Positions 1 through 9,068 are shown, counted from the first letter of the stretch. The stretch: DNA of 64,000 bases from Aureispira anguillae (GCF_026000115.1 NZ_AP026867.1:6859001-6923000), one strand, 5' to 3'. Notes: generated from the sequence alone by a model not told the origin. Numbers and translations are program-made.

Positions 1-2
1 AT

Positions 3-554
3 TTAGATCCTTTAACTGTGGTTGCTGGCGCTAGCAGTCATCCTTATCAATGGGAGTTAAAAGATGATGGTATCTTGGTCTTTACATTTAACCCGATAAA
101 ATTGCCAGATAGTACTGCTAATGAACCTGCTTCTCATGGCTTTGTGAAGTTTAAGATTAAGCAACGTCCTGATCTTCCTTTGGGAACAGTGATTTATAAC
201 ACGGCAGCTATTGTTTTTGATCGAAATCCACCTGTATTGACCAATACAACTTTTCATACATTAGAAGAGGATTTTATTATCGATCTAGTAAAAATTATTG
301 ATAGACCCGAAACCACTATTGATGTTTATCCCAATCCTTTTCAGGAAGAGGCGAGGGTTGTTGTAAAGGGAGAGGACTTTGCTAAACTAGAAATTAGAAT
401 TGTAGATGCAATGGGTAGAGAAGTAGGGTACCAGCAGGTAAGATCAAAACAAACAATTAACATTCAACGAAAAAATCTCAATGCTGGGGTTTATTTCTTT
501 CAGTTGATTGGGGATGATGAACTTATTGGAACAGGAAAAATTATAGCGAAATAA
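3..554 (+). CDS. C-terminal part of a T9SS type A cargo protein (5' end outside window)
   Basis: The frame is open from base 3 with no start codon, so the gene begins upstream of the window. The first ~75 visible residues carry the motif set of the conserved Bacteroidota domain that precedes sorting signals (DUF7619-like: HGFVKFKIKQRPDLPLG, then NTAAIVFDRNPPVLTNT). The last ~80 residues are a type A T9SS sorting domain: a YPNPFQ start, beta-rich AKLEIRIVDAMGREVG, NAGVYFFQL, and a short basic end. By family knowledge such proteins cross the outer membrane by T9SS and are released or anchored after removal of this domain. The function of the cargo part cannot be told from what is visible. The next lipoprotein gene follows after 18 bases and may be co-transcribed. 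Confidence 0.85.
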   Translation, partial: LDPLTVVAGASSHPYQWELKDDGILVFTFNPIKLPDSTANEPASHGFVKFKIKQRPDLPLGTVIYNTAAIVFDRNPPVLTNTTFHTLEEDFIIDLVKIIDRPETTIDVYPNPFQEEARVVVKGEDFAKLEIRIVDAMGREVGYQQVRSKQTINIQRKNLNAGVYFFQLIGDDELIGTGKIIAK

Positions 555-572
555 TCAATAAATCCAATTATT

Positions 573-977
573 ATGAAAAGTAGAATTTTAAAAACGAATT
601 TGTTTGCTTTTGCATTGATGTTACTCTTTGTAAGTTGTACAAAAGACGCAGAGAAGGTGGTTGTTTCTCCATTGGATGGAGAATGGAATCTAACAGCTTA
701 CTCGGCAGGACTTATGGGGATAGAATCGTTTGCCAAAGATGATATAACTTGGACATTCAACTCCAGTAATAATACTGTTGATGTTCTAATTAATACAACC
801 TTGAGTGCAAATTCTTATGTATCCATAAAAACAACCAGTACTCATAGTTATAGTGTTAATGGATCAAAAATAACAATAGGAACATCTGAATACGATTTCT
901 ATTTTCAACGTGGAGATTTGATTTTATCCGATCATCCAGAGGTGGACGGTCCCATGATTAAGTTTGAGCGAGATTAA
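573..977 (+). CDS. small lipoprotein, lipocalin-like
   Basis: A 134-residue protein with a short basic N-terminus, a hydrophobic stretch and a lipobox LFVSC with the lipidated cysteine at residue 22. It is therefore predicted to be a membrane-anchored lipoprotein. The mature part opens with the pattern SPLDGEWNLT and continues as alternating beta strands, which resembles the lipocalin-like lipoproteins common in Bacteroidota (DGxWxLT start). The likely role is binding of a small ligand or a structural envelope role; no substrate can be inferred. It lies 18 bases after the T9SS gene on the same strand. Confidence 0.75.
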   Translation: MKSRILKTNLFAFALMLLFVSCTKDAEKVVVSPLDGEWNLTAYSAGLMGIESFAKDDITWTFNSSNNTVDVLINTTLSANSYVSIKTTSTHSYSVNGSKITIGTSEYDFYFQRGDLILSDHPEVDGPMIKFERD

Positions 978-1062
978 TTAGATCGTTGCACGTTAGATTT
1001 TAGACCTTATAACAGCTTAAAGGCAAGCGGTCTACTAAGATCGAAACATGATTTTAGCTTAG

Positions 1063-1230
1063 ACAATACTTTATAAGTCTCCTTTACCTGCTTTGTTTGG
1101 TACTCAGATTATTTTAATAAAACAACCGTGCGAAGAGTATATCCATATTGGTGAAGATGTTCCTTTTGAAACATTAAAGGAATGCCAAGATTGTCTTTGC
1201 AGTCGTCTTGTCGGAAATGAAAACAATTGA
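1063..1230 (+). pseudogene. possible remnant of a small Cys-containing protein
   Basis: The frame is open for 55 codons from just after a TAG to the TGA at 1228-1230. It has no ATG of its own. An ATG at 1048 in the same frame is separated from it by that TAG after only four codons. The conceptual peptide has a protein-like composition with cysteines in its second half (KECQDCLCSRL). No family is recognised. It could equally be chance reading through AT-rich DNA. Confidence 0.2.
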
Positions 1231-1301
1231 TCGAAAGGTTGATAAAGGAATGCTTGGGAGCTTTTTATTAGGACTTCTAGGTTGAATAGCTTGTTAAAAT
1301 T

Positions 1302-1331
1302 ACCTCTAGTGGTGGGACACTAGAGGTTTTG
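1302..1331 (+). terminator. Rho-independent terminator
   Basis: A perfect 10-bp stem ACCTCTAGTG/CACTAGAGGT with a 6-base loop is followed by TTTTG. It closes the transcription unit that ends with the lipocalin-like lipoprotein, or the possible remnant behind it. Confidence 0.75.
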
Positions 1332-1431
1332 TTTATTTAGAATAGAAGTTTATTTTTAATATTTGCTTTTCTGCTATAGAATGTTTTTGTATGTTTGTGG
1401 TTTATTATTATAAGTAAAAATAAAATTCATT

Positions 1432-1686
1432 ATGAAGACACCACACAAACTATCCTTTTTTGCACTACTAATTACTATTTTTATGTTGATGGGCTGCGAA
1501 AGAGAGGCAGCAGTTATTATTCCTAAATGTGTAGAGCGCCCCCAACCTAATTGTTATTGCCCAATGGTATACGATCCAGTTTGTGGCTGTAATGGGGTAA
1601 CCTATAGTAATGGCTGTGTAGCAGGTTGTAATGGGATAGTAGATTATACCAAAGGAGCTTGTAACAGCAATCATAACACAATGTAG
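1432..1686 (+). CDS. Kazal-type serine protease inhibitor lipoprotein
   Basis: An 84-residue protein. Residues 1-22 form a lipoprotein signal ending in the lipobox LMGC (Cys22). Residues ~41-77 form a single Kazal-like fold with the signature DPVCGCNGVTYSNGC, followed by a spaced Cys66 and Cys77. Kazal domains bind serine proteases tightly through a loop near the second cysteine. A lipid-anchored copy would sit on the outer membrane and could protect the cell against its own secreted proteases or those of prey or competitors. That role is inferred. It is a single gene with its own terminator directly behind it. Confidence 0.85.
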   Translation: MKTPHKLSFFALLITIFMLMGCEREAAVIIPKCVERPQPNCYCPMVYDPVCGCNGVTYSNGCVAGCNGIVDYTKGACNSNHNTM

Positions 1687-1716
1687 TAACGAACCTACAT
1701 GAAATAAAATGAGAGC

Positions 1717-1751
1717 GTAGTAACAAATTTATTTTGTTACTACTTTTTTTT
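1717..1751 (+). terminator. Rho-independent terminator of the Kazal gene
   Basis: An 11-bp perfect stem GTAGTAACAAA/TTTGTTACTAC with a 5-base loop runs straight into eight T. It sits in the gap before the convergent MtfA-like gene. Confidence 0.85.
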
Positions 1752-1755
1752 CAAA

Positions 1756-2670
1756 TCAAGCTGCTTCTTGATTGCCACCCATCTGAGAGTGATCATCAAT
1801 GTTCTGTATGATGGGACTGTTTTCGTTGGCTGGATCTTGGTGATAGATGTCCATAAAATAACGATAAACCTCTGGCAAATGTTCTTGCATTTTATTTGGA
1901 ATTTGGAAAAAGTGCTCGGTACACATTTCGAAAACTTCCAGATTGGGCAATCCTGTATAAAGGAATTGGTAGCCTATTTTAAACTCTCTCAAATGATGCA
2001 ACTTCACCAATAATTCCTTTTTGTCTGGATAAGGGATATCGTCATCAGAATAACCATGCTCAATCTTAAAAGCCTTTGCCATTCCATGTAAGCCAGAATG
2101 ATAGTAGTTTTCGGGATCTTTAAGCCCCTGTACAAAAAACTCAATGCCAATTAATAAACAATTGAAAATATCCGTATTTAATTCTACATGATGCAATTGT
2201 GTATTAATATCTGGGGTAATAAATTCTTTGGGGAAAAATACGATCATTCCCAAGTCGCTCAAAAACTCTTTTTGTCCTTCTATTCCCATCGATAGCTGGA
2301 TGGCTGTAGCAGAAAGCAACAGTTGCAAATCACCAGGAATCTTTTCTAACAAGCGCATCTGAAATTGCTTTTGTAACCGAAAAACAGAAACTCGATCTTC
2401 AAACTTTTTTTTATGGCGTAAGCTAAGTTGTCTATAGTAAGGGAAAAAACGAGCAAGAATATTTTTTTCCATGTCGCTAAGCCCAGGGGGATGTCTGGTG
2501 TACCACCATTCATTAAGACCGTTTCTAATAATATAGGCTCCAACGGCTATTGTGAAAGGAATAATACCAATCCATAGAAGCGAAAATGGAATGATATAGT
2601 TGGAGTAAGCCATTAAGAAAAAAATGCCAGCAAGGAGGAGGAAAGGGATATAAATTAAACCTGCAAACAT
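1756..2670 (-). CDS. MtfA-family membrane protein with degenerate zinc-peptidase site
   Basis: A 304-residue protein with two N-terminal membrane segments (about 5-22 and 27-48), then a soluble domain. That domain matches the MtfA/M90 zinc peptidase family: the opening FFPYYRQLSLRHKKKFEDRV, and near the C-terminus FEMCTEHFFQIP and the YRYFMDIYHQDP tail. MtfA of E. coli is a peptidase that binds the Mlc repressor. The family's HExxH should fall at residues 195-199, but here it reads HGMAK, so both the catalytic glutamate and the second zinc histidine are missing. The downstream Glu (TEHFF) is kept. It is probably a non-catalytic binding protein. It is divergent from the acyl-CoA synthetase gene. 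Confidence 0.75.
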   Translation of the reverse strand: MFAGLIYIPFLLLAGIFFLMAYSNYIIPFSLLWIGIIPFTIAVGAYIIRNGLNEWWYTRHPPGLSDMEKNILARFFPYYRQLSLRHKKKFEDRVSVFRLQKQFQMRLLEKIPGDLQLLLSATAIQLSMGIEGQKEFLSDLGMIVFFPKEFITPDINTQLHHVELNTDIFNCLLIGIEFFVQGLKDPENYYHSGLHGMAKAFKIEHGYSDDDIPYPDKKELLVKLHHLREFKIGYQFLYTGLPNLEVFEMCTEHFFQIPNKMQEHLPEVYRYFMDIYHQDPANENSPIIQNIDDHSQMGGNQEAA

Positions 2671-2984
2671 AATGGTTGTTTTTCGAAATTTATTTAGTAA
2701 GAACAGAAAACAGTTCTGGAATGTTATTGATTAGGGGGAATGTCTGTATTTAACCCCTGTAATATAATAATAAAATCTTTTCTTCAAAGTGTAGAACAGG
2801 GCTTGATACTTATCTGTTAACCTAACAATATTAAGAATGTAACAATGTAGAAAAAGATACGTTTAGGAAATGTTTTTGTTTTTAAAAAAAATTGGTTCTG
2901 TACAATATTTTCACTATTTTTCCTCAATGGCAGATTATTGTGCACTAAAAAAAGTTTAAATTACCAAAAACAATTAAGAACTAT
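2671..2984. other. divergent intergenic region
   Basis: These 314 AT-rich bases lie between two divergent genes and should contain both promoters. I see no clear TAnnTTTG element with correct spacing and no repeat or small gene. Confidence 0.5.
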
Positions 2985-4802
2985 ATGAATCCTACAAGAT
3001 TATTTGAGATTCCTTATTACCAGTTGTCACAAGGGGCGCTTGCTGCATCTATTGGTGGTAAACATATAAAAGGACATAACTACAGCTATAGTACAGAAGA
3101 ATTTATTAAGCTAGCGAATCAAGTAAGTTTAGGATTGCTTCAAATGGGGGTAAAACCTGGCGACAAAATTGCCCTTATTTCTCATAATAATAGACCAGAA
3201 TGGAATATTATGGATATAGGAATGGCTCAAATTGGTGTCATTAATGTTCCTGTGTATCCAACCATTAGTCCCAAGGATTATGTGTATATTTTTAATGATG
3301 CTACCATCAAATATTGTTTTTTGGGGCATGGTGATTTATTGGATAAAGTCCGCAAAGCACAACCAGACGTACCCAGTTTACAAGGTATTTTTACCTTTGA
3401 TGAAGTAAAAGGAGAAACCGACCACAATGGCAATGAGGTACATCACTGGGAAACAATTCTTACAGAGGGAGATTTAACGCCTGTTGAAAAGATAAAAGCA
3501 ACCATCAAACCTGATGATTTAGCAACGTTGATTTATACTTCTGGGACTACGGGCAATCCTAAGGGGGTGATGTTGTCGCATACCAATATATTGAGTAATA
3601 TAAAGGCAGTGGGACCATTGGTGCCTGTAGCAAAGGGTGATGTTGCCCTAAGTTTTTTGCCTTTGTGTCATGTTTTTGAACGAGTGGTGACTTATGCTTA
3701 TATGTATTTGGGAGTTAGTATTGTATATGCCCAAAGTATAGATACGCTAGGTGAGAGCCTAAAAGAGGTGCGACCTCATTTCTTTACAACAGTTCCTAGG
3801 TTGTTAGAAAAAGTATACGAAAAAATAGTAACCAAGGCTAGAGAAGGTAGCGGTTTGAAGCAAAAGATTTTCTTTTGGGCGGAGGGCTTGACGGCTCAAT
3901 ATGCCTATGATTTTGAACCTTCTGGATTTAATTCTATTAAGTGGAAATTGGCAGATAAAATTGTTTTTAGCAAGGTTAGAGATAATTTAGGAGGGCGTGT
4001 CAAAGGTATTTTGACAGGTGCTGCTGCTTGTCCTCGAAAAATGGCTCAATTCTTTTCTGCTATTGGTATTCCTGTGCGAGAGGGGTATGGAATGACAGAA
4101 ACGTCTCCTGCTATTGCAGTGAGTGGTTATCGACCCAAACTAGCTTTGTTAGGAACGGTAGGGCCTGTCATTGATAAGGTAACGGTTCGTATTGATGTAG
4201 ATGAAGATGCTTATGGTCCTGATGCAGGGGAAATAACGGTAAAAGGTCCCAATGTGATGTTGGGGTATTATAATAAGCCTGAAAAAACAGCAGAGGAGTT
4301 TTCGGAAGATGGTTGGTTCTTGACAGGAGATGTTGGCAAGCTAATTAAGAAAGATGGGGTAGAGTTTTTGAAAATTACTGACCGCAAAAAAGAACTGCTT
4401 AAGACTTCTGGTGGAAAATATGTGGCTCCTGCTCCAATAGAAGGAAAATTCCGAGAGGACTTCTTGGTAGAGCAAGTTATGGTAATTGGAAATAACAAAA
4501 AGTTTGTTTCTGCTTTGATTTTGCCAGCGTTTGATACCTTAGAGCAATGGTGTAAAAGAAATGATGTTAATACGACTTCTAGAGCAGCAATGATTCAAGA
4601 CAAAAAAGTATGCCAATACTATGAAAACTTGATCAAACAATTGAACCCTAATTTTGCTAAAGTAGAACAAATCAAAAAATTTAAATTGGTTGATGGTCCT
4701 TGGGATGTTGATTCTGGGCATTTAACACCAACCATGAAACTCAAACGTCGAGTTATTTTGGAAGAGTACAATGACCTTATTGAAGATATTTATAAGGTAT
4801 AA
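2985..4802 (+). CDS. long-chain fatty acid--CoA ligase (AMP-binding)
   Basis: A 605-residue cytoplasmic or membrane-associated enzyme that activates long-chain fatty acids to acyl-CoA with ATP, through an acyl-adenylate. Seen in order: the P-loop YTSGTTGNPKGVMLSH near residues 182-198, the adenylate-binding YGMTETSP near 366-373, the linker region GWFLTGDVG near 444, and the FadD-type KELLKTSGGKYV near 469. The length fits the FadD15/long-chain acyl-CoA synthetase group. The acyl-CoA would enter beta-oxidation or lipid synthesis. The gene stands alone between its own upstream region and a strong terminator at 4817. Confidence 0.93.
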   Translation: MNPTRLFEIPYYQLSQGALAASIGGKHIKGHNYSYSTEEFIKLANQVSLGLLQMGVKPGDKIALISHNNRPEWNIMDIGMAQIGVINVPVYPTISPKDYVYIFNDATIKYCFLGHGDLLDKVRKAQPDVPSLQGIFTFDEVKGETDHNGNEVHHWETILTEGDLTPVEKIKATIKPDDLATLIYTSGTTGNPKGVMLSHTNILSNIKAVGPLVPVAKGDVALSFLPLCHVFERVVTYAYMYLGVSIVYAQSIDTLGESLKEVRPHFFTTVPRLLEKVYEKIVTKAREGSGLKQKIFFWAEGLTAQYAYDFEPSGFNSIKWKLADKIVFSKVRDNLGGRVKGILTGAAACPRKMAQFFSAIGIPVREGYGMTETSPAIAVSGYRPKLALLGTVGPVIDKVTVRIDVDEDAYGPDAGEITVKGPNVMLGYYNKPEKTAEEFSEDGWFLTGDVGKLIKKDGVEFLKITDRKKELLKTSGGKYVAPAPIEGKFREDFLVEQVMVIGNNKKFVSALILPAFDTLEQWCKRNDVNTTSRAAMIQDKKVCQYYENLIKQLNPNFAKVEQIKKFKLVDGPWDVDSGHLTPTMKLKRRVILEEYNDLIEDIYKV

Positions 4803-5156
4803 ATGTCAAGTTAAAGATTTGGAAATGTGTCGCTTTGTCACATTTCCAAATCCTTTTTTAGCTGATAAGCAATTTTTAAGTTTGTGCTGTGCTTTGGAAG
4901 CTACTTATAAGCAGGGAATATTTAATACTCTATTATAACTCTATCTATATTGCTGAGGCTAGGTATTGGTAAAAGAGATGATAACGATACAGTTGGAACT
5001 AAAATTTGATAATTCATAATTCATAATATTTGGATCAAATAATGGATTGAATTATAAATTTCAGCTATTTCATACAGTATATTTGGGCAAATGAACAAGC
5101 GCAACTACTTTCTGAATAGTTGTGGGTTTTTATCGCATATCCGAATTTTGGCAATA
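4803..5156. other. convergent intergenic region
   Basis: It holds the terminator of the acyl-CoA ligase at its left end. Further right, a weak CAACTA/TAGTTG hairpin (5102-5122) has a short T-run on the + strand. Otherwise it is AT-rich DNA with short ATTCATA repetition near 5010-5030 and no gene. Confidence 0.5.
4817..4858 (+). terminator. strong Rho-independent terminator
   Basis: A 13-bp perfect stem (ATTTGGAAATGTG and its complement) with a 9-base loop is followed by CCTTTTTTA. It closes the acyl-CoA ligase unit. Confidence 0.9.
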
Positions 5157-5906
5157 TTATCTCAGTTGCTTCAAAAATTGTATGACCTGCTCTTTCTTTC
5201 GAGTGGCTACAGGAATTTGATGGTGTTCTGTTGTGATGAGGTGATTTTTATCGCCTTTTTCGTATCGTATAACATGGTTAAAATTAACAAGATACGATTG
5301 GTGGGCACGCATGAAATTAGAACGAGGCAATAACTCCTCATATTCTCTTAAATTTTTGGAAATGGTAATTTGCTTGCCTTCTTTTAGGTGGAAGGTGGTA
5401 TAGTTTTTATAGGCTTCACAATAAATAATATCCTCAATATTAACTACGTGGAAATTTTCAGCAGTATTTAAGGTGATTTTTTTTATATCTACATTTTGTT
5501 GCGCCATGTTTTGTAAGAACAAATCAATACGGCTATTCATAGACTCCTTGGTGACTTTTTGATGTGCTTTTTCTACAGCCGTAATAAAATCATCTGGATC
5601 GATTGGTTTGAGCAAGTAATCGATTGCTGATACTTTAAATGCCTTAATCGCATATTCATCATAAGCGGTAATAAAAATAACATTTAAATCATCCATGGCT
5701 GCCCTTTTTAGGACATCAAAACCATTCCCCCCTTCTAGGCGAATATCTAAGAAAAGTAGGTCAGGCTTTCGTTTTTTTATCTGTGCGATAGCCGTATCTA
5801 CGCTATGAGCCTCTGCTATTGTTTTTATTTGAGGACAATAAAGTTGGATGATTTGGCTAATGGTTTCTCTAGCCATTTGTTCATCATCGACAATTAATGC
5901 ATACAT
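5157..5906 (-). CDS. LytTR-family response regulator
   Basis: A 249-residue two-domain regulator. The receiver domain (1-120) has the acidic pair D7/D8, phospho-acceptor D54 in FLDIRLEGGNGF and the conserved lysine K100 (YLLKPID). The C-terminal ~110 residues form a LytTR DNA-binding domain (ITLNTAENFHVVNIEDIIY, FMRAHQSYLVNFNHV). LytTR regulators bind short direct repeats and are phosphorylated by LytS-type kinases. The kinase gene lies directly upstream with 23 bases between them, so the two form an operon. Target genes cannot be read from the sequence. Confidence 0.93.
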   Translation of the reverse strand: MYALIVDDEQMARETISQIIQLYCPQIKTIAEAHSVDTAIAQIKKRKPDLLFLDIRLEGGNGFDVLKRAAMDDLNVIFITAYDEYAIKAFKVSAIDYLLKPIDPDDFITAVEKAHQKVTKESMNSRIDLFLQNMAQQNVDIKKITLNTAENFHVVNIEDIIYCEAYKNYTTFHLKEGKQITISKNLREYEELLPRSNFMRAHQSYLVNFNHVIRYEKGDKNHLITTEHHQIPVATRKKEQVIQFLKQLR

Positions 5907-5929
5907 CTATAAATTGGGTTGTTTTGAGG

Positions 5930-7885
5930 TTAATAAATATGTTTGATGGGGATAGAAAAAGAAACTAGTGTTCCAGAGGGAACCACCTTAGAGATTTCAA
6001 AATAAATCTTCTTTTTGCTTTTTTGGTTTAAAAAGTCAAGTCGTTCTTTGGTGATGGTTGTTGCTAAAGAAATATGTTTGGTTTTTTCTTCACTGATATT
6101 AGGGGCTGAAATACCAATGCCGTTATCCTGTACATCAACGACCAATAAATCATCTTTTAAAGAAAATGATACAGTCAATTGACCTTGATAGTCAATGCTT
6201 TTTATGCCGTGTTCTAGTGCGTTTTCTATAAAAGGTTGAGTCAACATAGGAGGAATCAAGACAGATTCTAAGTCTAGCTGGTCATCGATTTGAATATCAA
6301 AATCAAATTTATTATTAAAACGTAACAATTGCAAGTTTAGATAGTTTTCTAGCCATTGCATCTCTTTGGTCAGCGTGATGTATTCTTGTCTAGAATTTTC
6401 CAAAATAGCCCGAATCAATTTGGCAAAAGAAGATAGGTACTTCCCCGCTTTTCTAGGGTCATTTTTATACACAAAATTTTGAATGGCAATAAGCGCATTA
6501 AAAATAAAATGAGGACTCATTTGATTGCGCAATAAGCGGTGTTTTAACTGTACAATTTGCTGGGCAGAGCGAATTTTATACTGTCTTAGCAACAAGTAAG
6601 AAATGATAATACCAAACAAGAGAAGTATTAAAATACCATAAAATCGTTGCTTATTGGCTGTTACCTCTAGCTTTTGAAGCGCCAAGTCTTTAGAAAGCAA
6701 TAAGTTTTCTTGTTCTTTCTTTTGTGCGTCATAGCGGATTCGATACTTCAGTTCGAAATCCTTGATTTGTCCTTGCTTTGTTTCATCTAGGATAGAATCT
6801 TTTAGCGAAAGTGCTTCTTGGCTATGTTGATAAGCCTGTTTGAAATCGTTGAGTTCAACATAAGTATTCGCCAAACCTTGTTGAGCCATGAAGGCAAATT
6901 CAGGAGAAGCAACCTGTTGAGCATTCTCTTGAACCTTTTTATAGGTGAGAATGCTTTTTTGATACTCTTTAGAAGCCAAGTAAATATCTCCTAAGATACT
7001 GAGCAATTCGATTCTATGAAGTGGGGATACAAGGTGTGCTTCTAAGGCAATAGCCTTGTTAATATAAAGAGTTGCCAACTCTAATTTATTTTGTTTTAGA
7101 TGAACCCTTGCTAATGTACTCGCTGTAGAAGCAATATCGTTTTTGTTTTGGTCAATCTCATATACTTCTAGTGCCTTTTCTAGAAAATAAGCCGCAGAGT
7201 CAAATTTTTCTAATTCTATATAGACCAAACCTACGTTAAAAGCATTGACACCAATTGGTCTTAATTTTAAGGCTTTTATGGCGTTGTTTAAGGCCTTAGA
7301 ATGTTCTTTTTGTTTTAAGTTTAAGGCCATAAGGAGCCCATAGACCGTACTAATATCTGTGTATCCGACGGATTGGTAAGCGGTCAATGCTTTGTATGCA
7401 TATTTCAAAGCTTGGTCGTATTCTTTGATGAAGAAGAAGCAATTGGCTAGGTTAATATAGCAGCCAGCAACTTTCTTTTCAATATTTAATATAGTTAAGC
7501 CAGGAGATTCGTAAGTAGCAATGGCCTTATTGATGTAATCGATTGCAAGCGGTATCGAATCTATTTGAGCATAGGTACTACCAATTAGACTATAGGCACC
7601 AGCCTTATGATCGATGCTATCTTTGGGGGTTAACGGAAGTATTTGATCGAGATATTCCAGTCCTTTTTGGGGATTCGAATAGAGGTGGGCAAAAGCGAGT
7701 TGGAAAAGTATAGATGTTTTTTGTATAGAGTCAGGTTCTGCGGCAAAAGCTGCCTCCATACTATCTACATATTGTTGTGGTTGTCCTTGAGTTTTAGTGA
7801 TGCTAAATCCAAAGAGTAGGATAAAAAATAGTTTAAGGCACTTGGGCATGCTATTGGTTATTTTGTAAGGATGAATATCTGACAT
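5930..7885 (-). CDS. TPR-containing LytS-type sensor histidine kinase
   Basis: Up to 651 residues. A better start is probably the internal ATG at 7849 (MPKCLKLFF), which begins a normal signal peptide ending in TQGQ. Residues ~40-390 are tetratricopeptide repeats placed in the periplasm. One membrane segment follows (~405-428, FYGILILLLFGIIISYLLL). Then comes the His_kinase domain with the phosphorylatable histidine near 459 in NQMSPHFIFNAL, and a HATPase with N-box QPFIENALEHG and G-box VQDNGIGI. This architecture is typical of Bacteroidota kinases that pair with LytTR regulators, whose gene follows in the same operon. The signal is unknown; the TPRs suggest a periplasmic protein partner. 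Confidence 0.92.
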   Translation of the reverse strand: MSDIHPYKITNSMPKCLKLFFILLFGFSITKTQGQPQQYVDSMEAAFAAEPDSIQKTSILFQLAFAHLYSNPQKGLEYLDQILPLTPKDSIDHKAGAYSLIGSTYAQIDSIPLAIDYINKAIATYESPGLTILNIEKKVAGCYINLANCFFFIKEYDQALKYAYKALTAYQSVGYTDISTVYGLLMALNLKQKEHSKALNNAIKALKLRPIGVNAFNVGLVYIELEKFDSAAYFLEKALEVYEIDQNKNDIASTASTLARVHLKQNKLELATLYINKAIALEAHLVSPLHRIELLSILGDIYLASKEYQKSILTYKKVQENAQQVASPEFAFMAQQGLANTYVELNDFKQAYQHSQEALSLKDSILDETKQGQIKDFELKYRIRYDAQKKEQENLLLSKDLALQKLEVTANKQRFYGILILLLFGIIISYLLLRQYKIRSAQQIVQLKHRLLRNQMSPHFIFNALIAIQNFVYKNDPRKAGKYLSSFAKLIRAILENSRQEYITLTKEMQWLENYLNLQLLRFNNKFDFDIQIDDQLDLESVLIPPMLTQPFIENALEHGIKSIDYQGQLTVSFSLKDDLLVVDVQDNGIGISAPNISEEKTKHISLATTITKERLDFLNQKSKKKIYFEISKVVPSGTLVSFSIPIKHIY

Positions 7886-7971
7886 AATGCTATTAGTCTA
7901 CATCTATAACTTAAATCTATAAATGGAGTTGGCAAAATACAGATTTCTATTGACAATAGACCTACCCAAGA

Positions 7972-8844
7972 TTAAAATTTACGAGCAAGTTGTTTTGGGG
8001 ATAATCCAAATTGTTTTTTGAATAACTGTGTGAAATGGGATGGACTTTCAAAGCCAGTTTCAAATGCTATCTCACCAATGTTTTTGGTTGTTGTTTCTAG
8101 TAAAAAACGTGCTTTGGTCAATTTTTGCACTCGAAACCATTTTGCGGGGGTTTCTGAAAAAACAGCCCTAAACTTTCTTTTAAAAGCAGATACGCTCATA
8201 TTCATTAAGAATGCCCGTTCTTTAATTGTTAAATTGAGAAAAATACATTTTTCGACGCTTGCTCTAAATGCTTGTTGTCCCTTATTGCCTATGGTTAAAA
8301 GAAAATTGCCAAATTGCTTCCGTTGATTAGAGAATAGCAAAGACAATAAAAGCTCTTCAATTTTTAATTGTAAAATAGGGATTGCTATTTGTTGCTGCTC
8401 ATCAAAATAAGGCAGTAGCGACTGGGTATAAGCTGCTAAATTATAAGAAGCGTCTATTTTGAATATCTGTTGAGGCGTATTATTGGTTGGAGTTAAAGAA
8501 AAATAGGCTTGGTATTTTTGTGTAAATTGATTTAAAAAATCATCATGGATAAAAAACAGCAGTGCTGAAAATTGCCCATCTTCAAGTATTTTTTCAGAAG
8601 TGATATAAAGACCACGTTTTAAAATCAGCGTTTCATATTGATTAACAACAGATGTCTCCTCTGCTGAAATCATTACCTTGGCTCCTTTTAGAATAATCAT
8701 AATGAGATGCTGATCTAAGACTACAGGGCGCTTTATGCATTCCTTTTTGCGATGGAATTGAACAAAGGTTTGGTTGTCAAAATTTAGAACAACATCTTCA
8801 GTAGCATTTAAAAATTGTTGAGGAATCTTAAAACTCATCTTCAA
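7972..8844 (-). CDS. AraC-family transcriptional regulator
   Basis: A 290-residue regulator. The C-terminal ~100 residues contain the paired helix-turn-helix of the AraC/XylS family (MSVSAFKRKFRAVF, then IAFETGFESPSHFTQLFKK and QFGLSPKQL). The N-terminal part (about 20-150) looks like a cupin-type sensing domain with no identifiable ligand. ATG codons at 8844 and 8838 are both possible starts. It is transcribed in the same direction as the two-component genes, 86 bases upstream of the kinase, so read-through into that operon is possible but not shown. Confidence 0.88.
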   Translation of the reverse strand: MKMSFKIPQQFLNATEDVVLNFDNQTFVQFHRKKECIKRPVVLDQHLIMIILKGAKVMISAEETSVVNQYETLILKRGLYITSEKILEDGQFSALLFFIHDDFLNQFTQKYQAYFSLTPTNNTPQQIFKIDASYNLAAYTQSLLPYFDEQQQIAIPILQLKIEELLLSLLFSNQRKQFGNFLLTIGNKGQQAFRASVEKCIFLNLTIKERAFLMNMSVSAFKRKFRAVFSETPAKWFRVQKLTKARFLLETTTKNIGEIAFETGFESPSHFTQLFKKQFGLSPKQLARKF

Positions 8845-9068
8845 TGGTTATGTGCAAAAAGATTACTACAACTTGCAATCGTTTGTTTTGCTTTGTTACT
8901 TAAGTAAGCACGCAGAATGCACCTTACGTACTTATCTAGTTCTTTGTAAAGGGGATAATAGGGGGCGTGCAGAGACGTAAAGTACTAAAAGTAAGCGTTA
9001 CAGAGGAAGCAAAATTTGTGATTTTTCGATTAGAACGAAACTTCTAGATTTAACGCCTCAAAGTGGTC

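Larger units (their letters stand above)
978..1431 (+). other. gene-poor stretch with a possible gene remnant and a terminator
   Basis: These 454 bases hold no convincing gene. They contain a 55-codon open segment without a start (entered separately) and a strong hairpin terminator near 1302. A terminator more than 300 bases beyond the last stop codon suggests that transcription once served, or still serves, something in this stretch. Confidence 0.5.

Noticed and set aside
5091-5333. Plus-strand frame of 80 codons overlapping the LytTR regulator gene
   Set aside because: Most of it is antisense to the well-supported regulator and the composition is not protein-like.
8880-9010. Weak inverted matches (GCACGC/GCGTGC and ACTTAAGTA-like pieces) between the AraC gene and the toxin gene
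   Set aside because: Pairs are short, unevenly spaced and do not define clear ends, so no element could be delimited.
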